Shown here: positions 8,399 through 16,716 of the stretch, in pieces | How the letters are laid out: the number at the start of each line of letters is the position of its first letter | How positions within the stretch are numbered: position 1 is the first letter of the stretch | Assembly (NCBI RefSeq): GCF_003003075.1 | Contig: NZ_PVTX01000006.1 | Span: forward strand, 1-64,000 | Direction of reading: 5' to 3' | DNA: 64,000 nt | From: Isoptericola halotolerans | Lineage (GTDB): Bacteria > Actinomycetota > Actinomycetes > Actinomycetales > Cellulomonadaceae | Made by a program: the position numbers and the translations under genes | Notes under the pieces: model-generated | The model's database searches: none | Seen by the model: only the letters and a program-made list of their open reading frames with translations | What the model was told of the DNA's origin: nothing

Positions 8399-9349
8399 GT
8401 GCAGTCCACCAGGACCACGCATCGCCGCCGCGCACTGGCCGCGGCCGGCTCCGTCCTCGCTCTGACCGCCCTGACCGCCTGCTCGAGCGTCGACGACGGA
8501 GGCTCCGGCGACGGCGGTGGCGACGGAGAGGGCGGCTCGACGCTCTCCGAGCTCCAGGACGCCGGCGAGATCAACGTCGGCTTCTTCGGCGAGGTGCCCT
8601 ACAGCTACGAGGAGGGCGGCGAGCTCACCGGCGCCACCATCGAGCTCGGCCGGCAGATCTACGGCGAGCTCGGCATCGACGAGGTCACCGGCACCCAGGT
8701 CGAGTGGGGCTCGCTCATCCCCGGCGTCACGGCCGACCGGTTCGACGCCGTCAGCGCCGGCATGTCGATCCTGCCCGAGCGGTGCGAGCAGGTCGCGTTC
8801 GCGGACCCGACGATCATGTACACCACGGCGTTCCTCGTGCCCGAGGGCAACCCCGAGGGTCTGACCGACTGGCAGTCGGTCGAGGGTTCGGGTCTGACGC
8901 TCGCCGTCACCTCGGGCGCGATCGAGGCCGGCTACGCCGAGGAGACCGACGTCGAGGCCATGGAGGTCCCGGACCGCCAGGCCGGTCTGGACGCCGTCTC
9001 CTCCGGTCGCGCCGACGCCTTCGCCCTCACCGGCATCTCGATCCGGGCGATGGCCGAGGAGACCGACCAGCCCGTCGAGGCGACCGAGGCGTTCGTCGCC
9101 ACGATCAACGGCGAGCCGCAGATCGGCGCCGGTGCGGAGGTCTTCCGCCAGGACGACACGGAACTCCTCGACGCCTACAACGAGGAGCTCGCCACCTACC
9201 TCGGTGACGAGGCCGCGTGGCTCGAGGTCATGGAGCCCTTCGGCTTCAGCGCGGCCGAGTTCCCGCCCGAGGGTCTGACGGTGGACCAGCTCTGCGACCC
9301 GGAGCAGGACCTCTCCGACCTCGCGGACGAGCTGGGGCTGGACTACTGA
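8399..9349 (+). CDS. Polar amino-acid/ectoine ABC transporter binding lipoprotein (EhuB-like)
   Basis: A 316-residue solute-binding protein of family 3. A lipoprotein signal (THRRRALAAAGSVLALTALT then the lipobox Cys in TAC) is followed by an acidic Gly/Asp linker and the SBP_bac_3 fold (GEINVGFFGEVPYSYEEGG, FDAVSAGMSILPERCEQVAF). The expected substrate is a polar or zwitterionic amino-acid-like compound. The permeases downstream resemble EhuC and EhuD, which suggests ectoine/hydroxyectoine, though this is not proven. GTG at 8399 is chosen over an upstream in-frame codon because GGAAGGGAG precedes it and the signal peptide then starts correctly. It is the first gene of a four-gene operon. Confidence 0.88.
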   Translation: MQSTRTTHRRRALAAAGSVLALTALTACSSVDDGGSGDGGGDGEGGSTLSELQDAGEINVGFFGEVPYSYEEGGELTGATIELGRQIYGELGIDEVTGTQVEWGSLIPGVTADRFDAVSAGMSILPERCEQVAFADPTIMYTTAFLVPEGNPEGLTDWQSVEGSGLTLAVTSGAIEAGYAEETDVEAMEVPDRQAGLDAVSSGRADAFALTGISIRAMAEETDQPVEATEAFVATINGEPQIGAGAEVFRQDDTELLDAYNEELATYLGDEAAWLEVMEPFGFSAAEFPPEGLTVDQLCDPEQDLSDLADELGLDY

Positions 9350-9353
9350 CCAC

Positions 9354-10103
9354 ATGTCAGATGACTTCCAGACACTGATCGACAGGCTCCCCGGCCTCGC
9401 AGACGGTGTTCTCGTCACTCTGCAGATGACGCTCGGCGGTGCCGTCCTCGCGATGCTCGTCGCCGTGGTCCTCGGATTCGGCTCGCGCACCCAGACGCTC
9501 TGGGTGCGCGGGCCGTCCCGTGTCGTCGTGGAGTTCTTCCGTGGCACCTCGCTCGTGGTCCAGCTCTTCTGGGTCTTCTACGTGCTGCCCCAGTTCGGCT
9601 TCAAGATGGAAGCGCTGGCCGTCGCGATCCTCGCTCTCGGGCTCAACTACGGCGCCTACGCCTCCGAGGTGGTGCGCGGATCGATCGCCTCGGTGCCGCA
9701 GGGGCAGTGGGAAGCCGCGACGGCGCTCAACATGACCTGGTTCCACAAGGTGCGGCGGGTCATCTTCCCGCAGGCGTGGGCGCTCATGATCCCCATGCTC
9801 GCGAACCTGCTGATCCAGCTCCTCAAGGGGTCTGCCCTGGCGTACTACATCACCCTGCAGGACGTGAACTTCTGGACGGTCGAGCTACGCCGGGCCACGG
9901 CGGACACCATCTTCAGCTACACGGCGGGGCTGCTCGTGTACTTCGTGATCGCCTATCTGCTGACCTGGGGGATGAACCTGCTCGAGGAGCGTGCCAAGCG
10001 GCGTCTGGGTCGAGGGACCCGGCCGAGCCTGCGTGAGACCTTGGGGCTCAAGCCCAAGGCTATGTACGCCCCGAAGGTCCCTGAGGCGAGGGGGGCGATC
10101 TGA
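9354..10103 (+). CDS. Amino-acid/ectoine ABC permease (EhuC-like)
   Basis: This 249-residue HisM/GlnP-type membrane subunit has the typical helices and the EAA loop WEAATALNMTWFHKVRRVIF. Similarity to EhuC is seen in LFWVFYVLPQFG and LGLNYGAYASEVVRGSI. It starts 4 nt after the binding-protein gene and its TGA overlaps the next ATG (TGATG), so it is translated in a coupled operon. It is one half of the membrane heterodimer. Confidence 0.88.
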   Translation: MSDDFQTLIDRLPGLADGVLVTLQMTLGGAVLAMLVAVVLGFGSRTQTLWVRGPSRVVVEFFRGTSLVVQLFWVFYVLPQFGFKMEALAVAILALGLNYGAYASEVVRGSIASVPQGQWEAATALNMTWFHKVRRVIFPQAWALMIPMLANLLIQLLKGSALAYYITLQDVNFWTVELRRATADTIFSYTAGLLVYFVIAYLLTWGMNLLEERAKRRLGRGTRPSLRETLGLKPKAMYAPKVPEARGAI

Positions 10104-10747
10104 TGGGCGACATCTGGAGCTGGGAGCGGGCCTGGGAGGTTCTCCCCGAGCTGCTCAGGGGACTGGTGGTCACCATCGAGGCCACTGTCGTCGGCATGGT
10201 GATCGCCTCGATCCTCGGGCTCTTCATCGCCTTGGCGATGCGCGCCCCGACCCGGTGGGTGCGGGTCCCGTTGAAGTTCGTCGTGGACTTCATCCGGATG
10301 ACGCCGCTGCTGGTGCAGCTGGTGTTCGTCTACCTGCTCTCCCCGCCGTGGGTTCCCGGGCTCGTCATCGGGTTCATCGTGCTCGGCGTCCACTACGCGA
10401 CGTACATGTCCGAGGTGTACCGCGCCGGCATCGAGGCCGTCCCGAGGGGACAGTGGGAGGCCGCGACCGCCCTGAACATGGCACGGGGGCGCACGTGGCG
10501 TGCCGTCATCCTGCCGCAGGCCATCCGCAACACCTTGCCCGGCCTGGGCAACTACGCGATCTCGATGTTCAAGGAGACGCCGTTCCTCTTCGCGATCTCC
10601 GTGGTCGAGATGTACACGGCGGCGCAGCAGTACGGCGCCGGCACGTTCTCCTACATCGAGGCCCTGACGATGGTCGGACTGCTCTTCCTCGCGGTGAGCT
10701 ATCCGACGTCGCTGCTGGTGCGCAGGATGGAGATCCGTCTTGCCTGA
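10103..10747 (+). CDS. Amino-acid/ectoine ABC permease (EhuD-like)
   Basis: A 214-residue second membrane subunit. The EAA loop is WEAATALNMARGRTWRAVIL, and the segments LGVHYATYMSEVYRAGIEAV and MFKETPFLFAISVVEM agree well with EhuD-type permeases. It pairs with the preceding permease. The EhuD-like second permease is the best evidence in the operon for ectoine-type specificity, but similar pairs carry other amino acids. Confidence 0.88.
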   Translation: MGDIWSWERAWEVLPELLRGLVVTIEATVVGMVIASILGLFIALAMRAPTRWVRVPLKFVVDFIRMTPLLVQLVFVYLLSPPWVPGLVIGFIVLGVHYATYMSEVYRAGIEAVPRGQWEAATALNMARGRTWRAVILPQAIRNTLPGLGNYAISMFKETPFLFAISVVEMYTAAQQYGAGTFSYIEALTMVGLLFLAVSYPTSLLVRRMEIRLA

Positions 10748-10775
10748 CTCGACTCGTCCCACAGGAAGCCAGACC

Positions 10776-11561
10776 ATGACCACTGCCTCGGGCGACGTGC
10801 CCGCCATCGAGTTCAAGGACGTCGTCAAGCGCTTCGGCGACAACGTCGTCCTGGACGGACTCAACTTCTCCGTCCCGCAGGGCCAGCGCATCACGCTCAT
10901 CGGCCCGTCAGGATCCGGCAAGACGACGATCCTGCGCCTGCTCATGACGCTCGAGGAGCTCAGCGGCGGACTCATCCTCATCGACGGCGACCCGTACACC
11001 CACGAGTACCGGGGTGACAAGTGGGTCTCCATCCCGGAGAAGCGCCGCCGGGTGGTCCGCAACCGGGTCGGCATGGTGTTCCAGCAGTTCAACCTGTTCC
11101 CGAACATGTCGGTGCTGGAGAACATCATCGAGTCCCCCGTCCACGTCCTCGGCAAGTCCAAGGACGAGGCGGTCGCCGACGCCGAGCGCCTGCTCGACAA
11201 GGTCGGGATGACGGAGAAGCGGGACTTCAACACGAACCAGCTCTCGGGCGGTCAGCAGCAGCGCGTGGCGATCGCCCGGGCGCTGGCGATGGACCCGGAG
11301 ATCCTGCTGCTCGACGAGGTCACCTCGGCCCTGGACCCGGAGATCGTCGCCGACGTCCTCGGGGTCCTGAAGGAGATCGCGGACACCACGGACATCACGA
11401 TGCTCCTGGTGACGCACGAGATGCAGTTCGCGCGGGAGGTCTCCGACCGCGTGCTCATGTTCGACAAGGGTCAGATCGTCGAGGAGGCCGACCCCGAGAC
11501 GATGTTCACCAACCCGCGGCACGAGCGCACCCAGGAGTTCCTCAAGGCCGTCCTCGGCTGA
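10776..11561 (+). CDS. Amino-acid/ectoine ABC ATP-binding protein (EhuA-like)
   Basis: A 261-residue ATPase with Walker A GPSGSGKTT, Q-loop VFQQFNLFPNMSVLEN, signature LSGGQQQRVAIARAL, Walker B ILLLDEVTSALDPE and H-loop VTHEM. The glutamine/histidine class signature is clear. ATG at 10776 with AGGAAG 8 nt upstream is preferred over a TTG at 10740 that lies inside the preceding gene. It is the last gene of the operon, and a strong hairpin follows within 20 nt. Confidence 0.92.
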   Translation: MTTASGDVPAIEFKDVVKRFGDNVVLDGLNFSVPQGQRITLIGPSGSGKTTILRLLMTLEELSGGLILIDGDPYTHEYRGDKWVSIPEKRRRVVRNRVGMVFQQFNLFPNMSVLENIIESPVHVLGKSKDEAVADAERLLDKVGMTEKRDFNTNQLSGGQQQRVAIARALAMDPEILLLDEVTSALDPEIVADVLGVLKEIADTTDITMLLVTHEMQFAREVSDRVLMFDKGQIVEEADPETMFTNPRHERTQEFLKAVLG

Positions 11562-11579
11562 GGCTCACCCGCACGGCCG

Positions 11580-11620
11580 ACGGCCCGTACCGTCCCTCCG
11601 CAGGGACGATACGGGCCGTT
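11580..11620 (+). terminator. Terminator of the Ehu-like operon
   Basis: ACGGCCCGTA (11580-11589) then CGTCCCT pairs with AGGGACG and TACGGGCCGT across a 4-nt loop, with one mismatched pair, followed by TGTCGTC. Confidence 0.75.
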
Positions 11621-11643
11621 GTCGTCCCCGCCCTGGCGTCCGC

Positions 11644-11701
11644 TGTGGGTGCACGACACGCCGTCCTTCCGAACGGAAGGACGGCGTGTCGTGCACCCAC
11701 A
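11644..11701. repeat. Perfect 28-bp-arm palindrome between convergent genes
   Basis: TGTGGGTGCACGACACGCCG (11644-11663) plus TCCTTCCG pairs base for base with 11674-11701, leaving only AA between the arms. It resembles family A in its TGTGGG/CCCACA ends but has a different core. It lies between convergent genes and could stop transcription from both sides. Confidence 0.85.
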
Positions 11702-11742
11702 ACGGCACAGGCGGGCGGCGCGAGGAGCGGGTCAGACGCGGG

Positions 11743-13038
11743 TCAGGCGGCGGCCTTCTCGGCGGCGGCGAGCAGCATGCAGGTCGCGACGCCGTCCATC
11801 GCCACCCGCACCTCGTCCAGCGGGGGCATCGACGGGGCGAGCCGGATGTTGCGGTCCTGCGGGTCCTGGCCGTAGGGGAACGTCGCGCCCGCCGGCGTCA
11901 GCTTGATGCCGGCCTCGCCGGCCAGCTCCACGACCCGCGATGCCGTCCCGGGCACCACGTCCACCGAGACGAAGTAGCCGCCGTCCGGGTCCGTCCACGT
12001 CGCGACGCCCGTGTCGCCCAGCCGCTCGGACAGGATCGAGACGACCGCCGCGAACTTCGGCGCGAGGATCTCGCGGTGCTTGGCCATGTGGGCCCGCACG
12101 CCCGCGGCGTCGCCGAAGAACTGCGCGTGCCGGAGCTGGTTGACCTTGTCCGGCCCGATCGACCGGAACGACAGGTGCTCGGTGAACCACGCGATGTTGG
12201 CCGGCGACGACGCCAGGAACGACACGCCCGCGCCCGCGAACGTCACCTTGGACGTCGAGGCGAACATCAGCACGCGGTCGGGGTTGCCGGCCTCGGCAGC
12301 CAGCTCGATCGCGTTGGCCGTCTTGGTCTCGTGCTCGGTCAGGTGGTGCACCGCGTAGGCGTTGTCCCAGAAGATGCGGAAGTCGCCGGCCGCGGTGGGC
12401 ATGGACACGAGCCGCCGGGCGACCGCCTCCGAGACCACGGAGCCGTCCGGGTTCGCGTACGTGGGCACGGCCCACAGGCCCTTGACCGACGGGTCGTCGG
12501 CCACGAGGGCGGCGACGGCCTCGGCGTCGGGGCCGTCCGGCGTCATGGGCACGGTCACCATGCGGATGCCCAGCTCCTCGCAGATCGCGAAGTGCCGGTC
12601 GTACCCGGGGACCGGGCAGATGAACGTGATCGGCCCCTCGGCGGCGGACCAGGGGCCGTCGCCGCCCGGGACGCCGAACAGGATCGCCTGGACCATGCAG
12701 TCGTACATGAGGCGCAGGGAGGCGTTGTCCTGGGCGAGGAGCTGCTCGGTCGGCACGCCGAGGAGCTCGGCGAAGATCTCGCGCAGCTCCGGCAGCCCGG
12801 CGAGCCCACCGTAGTTGCGCACGTCGGTGCCGGACGCGGAGGTGTGGTTCCCTGCGCCGGGCAGCGACAGCAGCTCCTCGGAGAGGTCGAGCTGCTCGGC
12901 CGAGGGCTTGCCGCGGGTGAGGTCGAGACTCAGTCCGCGGGCCTGCAGGGCGGCGTACTGCTCGCGCAGCTCCGGCAGGCGGGCGGCGAGCGCGGGGTCG
13001 ACGGCGGTTGCTTGGTCGGGTGAGATGCTCACGCGCAC
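11743..13038 (-). CDS. Aspartate aminotransferase, subgroup Ic type
   Basis: A 431-residue PLP-dependent enzyme of fold type I. It opens with LDLTRGKPSAEQLDLSEELL, the hallmark of the corynebacterial/actinobacterial type Ic aspartate aminotransferase. The PLP lysine is in MFASTSKVTFAGAG, preceded by FWDNAYAVHH, and the substrate-binding Arg is in NIRLAPSMPP. It interconverts aspartate plus 2-oxoglutarate with oxaloacetate plus glutamate. GTG at 13038 (or 13032) fits the family length; an in-frame reading further upstream would overlap the neighbouring gene. It is probably co-transcribed with the upstream minus-strand genes. Confidence 0.85.
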   Translation of the reverse strand: MRVSISPDQATAVDPALAARLPELREQYAALQARGLSLDLTRGKPSAEQLDLSEELLSLPGAGNHTSASGTDVRNYGGLAGLPELREIFAELLGVPTEQLLAQDNASLRLMYDCMVQAILFGVPGGDGPWSAAEGPITFICPVPGYDRHFAICEELGIRMVTVPMTPDGPDAEAVAALVADDPSVKGLWAVPTYANPDGSVVSEAVARRLVSMPTAAGDFRIFWDNAYAVHHLTEHETKTANAIELAAEAGNPDRVLMFASTSKVTFAGAGVSFLASSPANIAWFTEHLSFRSIGPDKVNQLRHAQFFGDAAGVRAHMAKHREILAPKFAAVVSILSERLGDTGVATWTDPDGGYFVSVDVVPGTASRVVELAGEAGIKLTPAGATFPYGQDPQDRNIRLAPSMPPLDEVRVAMDGVATCMLLAAAEKAAA

Positions 13039-13042
13039 GAGA

Positions 13043-13915
13043 CTACGCGCCGGGGCGGGCGCCGTCGTCGTCGGAGTTGGCCGAACCTCGCCGGAGGAAT
13101 CGGCGGAACCGCACAGTCCGGCGGCTCTCGCCGCCACCCTCCTCGAGAGCCGGGCGCTCGTTCTCGATCACCCGGGGGAAGTGGTCCGGCGGTGTCCCGA
13201 ACGCGGACCGCGACTGCGACACCACACCGTGCCCCAGGGCGCGCCCACCGGCGAACCCGACGACGGCGCCGACGCCGAACGGGATCATCCGGCCCAGCGC
13301 CAGCGTGCCCTGCTTGGCCACCTGCCGCTTGAGGAACCGGTGCGTGAGCACGCGGTTGACCCGCTTGATCGCCGTCTGCGGCATGGACGTCAGCAGCACC
13401 TTGCCCCAGGCGAGCTGCGACCCCTCGGCGGCCCGCTGGACGTCGCGCGCCCCGGACTCGCCGAGCACGGTCGCCAGCAGCAGGGCACGACGCCGGTTGA
13501 CGTCGTCGATGGGGATGCCGTGCACGTCAGCGACGGCGAGGGAGAACGCCGCCGACGTCGCGAAGAAGGTGGCGATGTCGCTCGTGGTGAGCACGGCGGC
13601 GGCCGTCGTGCCGACCGCGGGCGTGGCGGCCGCTGCGCCCACCGCGCCGCCGGTGGTCGCCACCACGGTGAGGTACTCGCGCTCCAGGATGCGGATGACA
13701 CGCGCCGGGTCCGCCTCGGGGTTGCGCCGCCGGACGACGTCCACGTGCTTGTGGATCGCGGCCGAGGGGATCGTCACGGCCTTGTCCAGGAGGGAGTCGA
13801 GCAGGGGAGTGGGGCGGTAGCGGGTCCAGCTCTCGACCTCGCCGCCGCTCGGCGGTGAAACGTCCGGCGTGCTCACCTCCGGGACTCTACCTGCGACCGC
13901 CTCTGCTGACCTCAC
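13043..13915 (-). CDS. Conserved actinobacterial membrane protein of unknown function (EcsC-like?)
   Basis: The 290-residue product is not confidently recognised. It has a glycine/alanine-rich hydrophobic stretch (VVATTGGAVGAAAATPAVG), a second alanine-rich segment with FFATSAAFSLAVADVHGIP, and a third short hydrophobic segment MIPFGVGAVVGFAGG near residue 220. The tail is charged and disordered. The layout vaguely recalls EcsC-family proteins. GTG at 13915 overlaps the upstream gene by 29 nt; an alternative GTG at 13876 lies directly against a GGAG. It is part of a minus-strand cluster with the aminotransferase. Confidence 0.65.
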   Translation of the reverse strand: MRSAEAVAGRVPEVSTPDVSPPSGGEVESWTRYRPTPLLDSLLDKAVTIPSAAIHKHVDVVRRRNPEADPARVIRILEREYLTVVATTGGAVGAAAATPAVGTTAAAVLTTSDIATFFATSAAFSLAVADVHGIPIDDVNRRRALLLATVLGESGARDVQRAAEGSQLAWGKVLLTSMPQTAIKRVNRVLTHRFLKRQVAKQGTLALGRMIPFGVGAVVGFAGGRALGHGVVSQSRSAFGTPPDHFPRVIENERPALEEGGGESRRTVRFRRFLRRGSANSDDDGARPGA

Positions 13916-14384
13916 GGCCGAACCGCCACAGCGCGAGCGCCAGCATCCCGCGCAGGAACACGCCCACGGCGGCGGCGTTCAGCCGCCGTGGCCACGGCCC
14001 GGCGAGGTACGCCTCCTCCCACCAGACGACCCGCGAGCGGTGCTCGTCGACGGGGACGACGTCGAGGCCCGCGGTGCCGAGCAGGGCCGGCCCGTCCTTG
14101 CGCACGACGTTGCGCCCGACGACCGCGTCCTCCGTCGACGGCGCGAGGTGCTCCAGCGTCGTCATGCGGTCGACGAACCCGTCGCGGCCGCGCCGCGCGC
14201 CAGGCCCGCTGACCATGGTGAACGCGACGCCGGGCGCTGGTGCCACCGTCGGGTCACCCTCGAAGCGCGTGAGGGGGATCCATCGCGGGTGGAGGCGCGG
14301 GTCCGTCACCCGGGCGAACGCCGTCTCCGCGTCGAGGGGCACCAGCCGGGACACCTCGACGCGGTGCGGCGGTCGCGGGGACAT
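13887..14384 (-). CDS. SRPBCC-fold (polyketide cyclase/START-like) protein
   Basis: A 165-residue single-domain protein. The N-terminus HRVEVSRLVPLDAETAFARV, followed by DPRLHPRWIPLTRFEGDP, is the START/SRPBCC pattern, and VVWWEEAYLAGP with a long C-terminal helix completes the helix-grip fold. The family binds hydrophobic ligands; no catalytic role can be stated. ATG at 14384 lies 2 nt beyond the stop of the OsmC-like gene, so the two are probably co-transcribed. Confidence 0.8.
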   Translation of the reverse strand: MSPRPPHRVEVSRLVPLDAETAFARVTDPRLHPRWIPLTRFEGDPTVAPAPGVAFTMVSGPGARRGRDGFVDRMTTLEHLAPSTEDAVVGRNVVRKDGPALLGTAGLDVVPVDEHRSRVVWWEEAYLAGPWPRRLNAAAVGVFLRGMLALALWRFGREVSRGGRR

Positions 14385-14386
14385 GC

Positions 14387-14860
14387 TCAGGCCTCGTCCG
14401 GCTGGGCGAACTCCGCGGGCGGGACCTCGGCGCCGGCCTTGAGGGTGCGTCCGACGGTGCACGCGCGGTCGATGGAACGCTGCGCGAGCAGGAGCGTCTT
14501 CTCCCGGGTCTTGTCGTCCAGGCCCGACAGGTCGATCTCGAACTTCTCCGTCAGGACGGGGTAGCGGTCGTCGGCCATGTCCTTGGGGTCCTCGACCCGG
14601 ATGGTCACCCCGTAGTCGTCGCCGAGCACCCGCGAGAACTTCAGGTCGCTGGCCATGCCCGCGCAGGCGGCGAGCGCGATCTTCAGCAGCTCACCCGGGG
14701 TGAAGACGGCGCCCTCGGAGGCCGGTCCGATCTCCACGCTGGCCCCGCGGGCGGTGTGCCCACGGTAGGTCCGGGTGCCGGTGCGCTCGACCCACAGCGG
14801 GTCGGTGGGGGAGGGGGTCACGGCGGCGATGTCGTCGCCGGTGGTGGTCTGGTCGGTCAT
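14387..14860 (-). CDS. OsmC/Ohr family peroxide-reducing protein
   Basis: A 157-residue OsmC-fold protein. The two redox cysteines are in ALAACAGMAS and in RACTVGRTL, with the conserved GASVEIGPASEGA strand before them. OsmC/Ohr proteins reduce organic hydroperoxides, or act on persulfides, in the cytoplasm. ATG at 14860 is the natural start. It probably forms an operon with the SRPBCC gene. Confidence 0.87.
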   Translation of the reverse strand: MTDQTTTGDDIAAVTPSPTDPLWVERTGTRTYRGHTARGASVEIGPASEGAVFTPGELLKIALAACAGMASDLKFSRVLGDDYGVTIRVEDPKDMADDRYPVLTEKFEIDLSGLDDKTREKTLLLAQRSIDRACTVGRTLKAGAEVPPAEFAQPDEA

Positions 14861-14947
14861 GGGTCGATCCTCGCACCGCACGGCTGCCGTGCGCGACGGC
14901 GTCCGTCACACCGCGCGAGTGCCGCCGGACGGTGCTTGGATCAGAGG

Positions 14948-15235
14948 ATGAGCAGACGGGACAAGTCCGACTTCGGGTCAGGAAAGATCCTGCCGGGCGA
15001 GCTGTCCGACGGCGACAGCGGCGAGCACGACGGCGACGACGGCGACGTGCACCCCGAGCGCCCCGGGGCCACCGGGCCCGACATCGCGGCGGCCGAGGCC
15101 GCGGACCGCGCCTCGCACGCCTCCTCGGTGGAACGCGGCGCCCACCTGCGCGCCGACGAGCCGGCCGACGTCCCGGACGAGCCCCTCGACCCGCCGCACC
15201 CGCCGAAGCACGCGCGGCCCGCCGACGCGGAGTAG
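14948..15235 (+). CDS. Small acidic disordered protein, unknown function
   Basis: A 95-residue protein beginning MSRRDKSDFGSGKILPGEL and then almost entirely Asp, Glu, Pro, Ala and Gly. It is predicted to be unstructured and strongly acidic. GC-rich third positions and an AGAGG just upstream support translation. No domain is recognised. It is divergent from the OsmC gene and convergent with the next one. Confidence 0.6.
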   Translation: MSRRDKSDFGSGKILPGELSDGDSGEHDGDDGDVHPERPGATGPDIAAAEAADRASHASSVERGAHLRADEPADVPDEPLDPPHPPKHARPADAE

Positions 15236-15242
15236 CCGGCGC

Positions 15243-15833
15243 TCAGCGCTGCAGCAGTTCCCGGGCGTGCGCGACGGCGGCAGCCCGGTGCGCTCGGGAC
15301 GGCCAGGCCCGCGCGGCGTCCGAGGTCGGGACGAGCTGCAGCCGGGCCGAGGCGTCCCGGACCGTCAGGGCGTCCAGCTCCCGCCGGCCGGACCGGACGG
15401 TGCCGGCCGCCACCGGGGCGGGCAGCGTGACCCACCAGCGCGGGGCGTCGTCGCCGCGCACCCACAGCTCCACCCGGTCGGTGAGGATCGCGTAGACCAC
15501 GTGCTCCCGGTCCGGGCAGTCGGGCGGGAGGCCGCGCGTCCCGGCCCGCAGGTTGCGCGCCTCGGCCGTCAGTGCCGTCGTCGGGCGCCCCACGAACAGA
15601 GGCGCGCCGGGCCGGTGCCGCGCCACCCGCGCGACCTGGCCGCGCACGCGCGCCGAGACCACGGCGAACCACGCCGCGACGGCGACCGCCGCGACCAGCA
15701 GCACCACGACGAGGCCGGAGACGACGGCCGGTTCGCCGATCCGGCGGCCGATCCGCGCGGCGTAGAGCAGCACGATCAGCACGCTGACGAGGGCGGCGAG
15801 CCCGCCGGTGGTCGCGAGACGTCGGGGACCCAT
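15243..15833 (-). CDS. Two-helix membrane protein, unknown function
   Basis: This 196-residue protein has two N-terminal membrane helices (about residues 9-25 and 37-58) and a cytoplasmic beta-rich domain of about 130 residues (VELWVRGDDAPRWWVTLP, ALTVRDASARLQLVP) that looks like a small PH-like or YcxB-like fold. I do not recognise the family. It stands alone. Confidence 0.65.
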   Translation of the reverse strand: MGPRRLATTGGLAALVSVLIVLLYAARIGRRIGEPAVVSGLVVVLLVAAVAVAAWFAVVSARVRGQVARVARHRPGAPLFVGRPTTALTAEARNLRAGTRGLPPDCPDREHVVYAILTDRVELWVRGDDAPRWWVTLPAPVAAGTVRSGRRELDALTVRDASARLQLVPTSDAARAWPSRAHRAAAVAHARELLQR

Positions 15834-15864
15834 GGCGCCACGGTAGCCGCAGATCCCGGCGCGC

Positions 15865-15891
15865 TGTCACGGATCGCGCTGCTGCTCGGTC
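15865..15891 (+). promoter_or_regulatory. ECF41-type promoter of the epimerase-sigJ operon
   Basis: TGTCACG (15865-15871), 16 bp, then GGTC (15888-15891). Characterised ECF41 promoters read TGTCACA-N16-CGTC, so each box has one mismatch and the spacing is exact. The gene starts 52 nt further on. A second copy with identical spacing lies at 19092-19118. Confidence 0.75.
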
Positions 15892-15942
15892 ATGAGGGTG
15901 TCAGGCGGCTGCAGGCCGCTGCACACGAAAAGGGAGAGTCGC

Positions 15943-16677
15943 ATGAAGATCGTGGTCATCGGAGGTACCGGCCTCGTCGGCAGCCAGCTCGTGGCGCTCC
16001 TGCGGGAGGCGGGGCACGACGGGGTCGTGGCGGCGCCGAGCACCGGCGTCGACACGCTCACCGGTGCGGGGGTCGACGACGCTCTGGCAGGGGCGGACGC
16101 GGTGGTCGACGTGTCGAACTCGCCGTCGTTCGCGGACGACGACGTGATGCGCTTCTTCACCACGTCGACCGGGAGGTTGCTCGACGCCGAGGAGCGGGCC
16201 GGGGTGAGGCACCACGTCGTCCTGTCCATCGTGGGAACAGACCGTACGGACGCGGGCTACCTACGCGCCAAGCTCGCTCAGGAGCAGCTCGTCCAGGACG
16301 CGGGGCGCCGGTGGTCGATCGTCCGGGCCACGCAGTTCTTCGAGTTCGCGAAGACCATCGCCGACGGCTCCACGGTCGACGGCGTGGTCCACCTCCCGCC
16401 GGTCGCCTTCCAGCCGGTCGCCTCAGCCGACGTGGCACGCGCCGTCGCCGACGTGGTGACCGGCGAGCCGCCGGACGGCATCCTCGAGGTGGCGGGACCA
16501 GAGCGCCTGCGCTTCGACGAGTTCGTCCGGCTCGCGCTCGCCGCGCAGGACGACGGCCGGGAGGTCGTCGCCGATCCCGAGGCCACGTACTTCGGTGCTC
16601 TGCTCGACGAGGACTCGATCGTCCCCCGGGGCGAGTTTCGGCGAGGCGAGGTGACCTGGGCTCGGTTCTCGGGCTGA
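15943..16677 (+). CDS. NmrA-like NAD(P)-binding epimerase (ECF41 partner)
   Basis: A 244-residue atypical short-chain dehydrogenase with the Rossmann motif GGTGLVGS near residue 8, the VVDVSNSPSF segment and VVLSIVGTDR. It lacks a clear YxxxK pair, as expected of NmrA/SDR_a5 proteins. Most ECF41 sigma factors are encoded beside a COE protein (carboxymuconolactone decarboxylase, oxidoreductase or epimerase); this is that partner. ATG at 15943 with AAGGGAGAG 5 nt upstream is preferred to an upstream in-frame codon at 15892. It precedes the sigma gene by 39 nt on the same strand. Confidence 0.87.
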   Translation: MKIVVIGGTGLVGSQLVALLREAGHDGVVAAPSTGVDTLTGAGVDDALAGADAVVDVSNSPSFADDDVMRFFTTSTGRLLDAEERAGVRHHVVLSIVGTDRTDAGYLRAKLAQEQLVQDAGRRWSIVRATQFFEFAKTIADGSTVDGVVHLPPVAFQPVASADVARAVADVVTGEPPDGILEVAGPERLRFDEFVRLALAAQDDGREVVADPEATYFGALLDEDSIVPRGEFRRGEVTWARFSG

Positions 16678-16704
16678 CCACCGACGCTGCTGCCCTCCTC
16701 GGCG

Positions 16705-16710
16705 TACCGT
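16705..16710 (+). promoter_or_regulatory. Possible -10 box for an internal leaderless sigJ transcript
   Basis: TACCGT ends 6 nt before the sigma-factor ATG, with no ribosome binding site between, so the sigma gene may also have its own basal promoter. Confidence 0.4.
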
Positions 16711-16716
16711 GACCGC

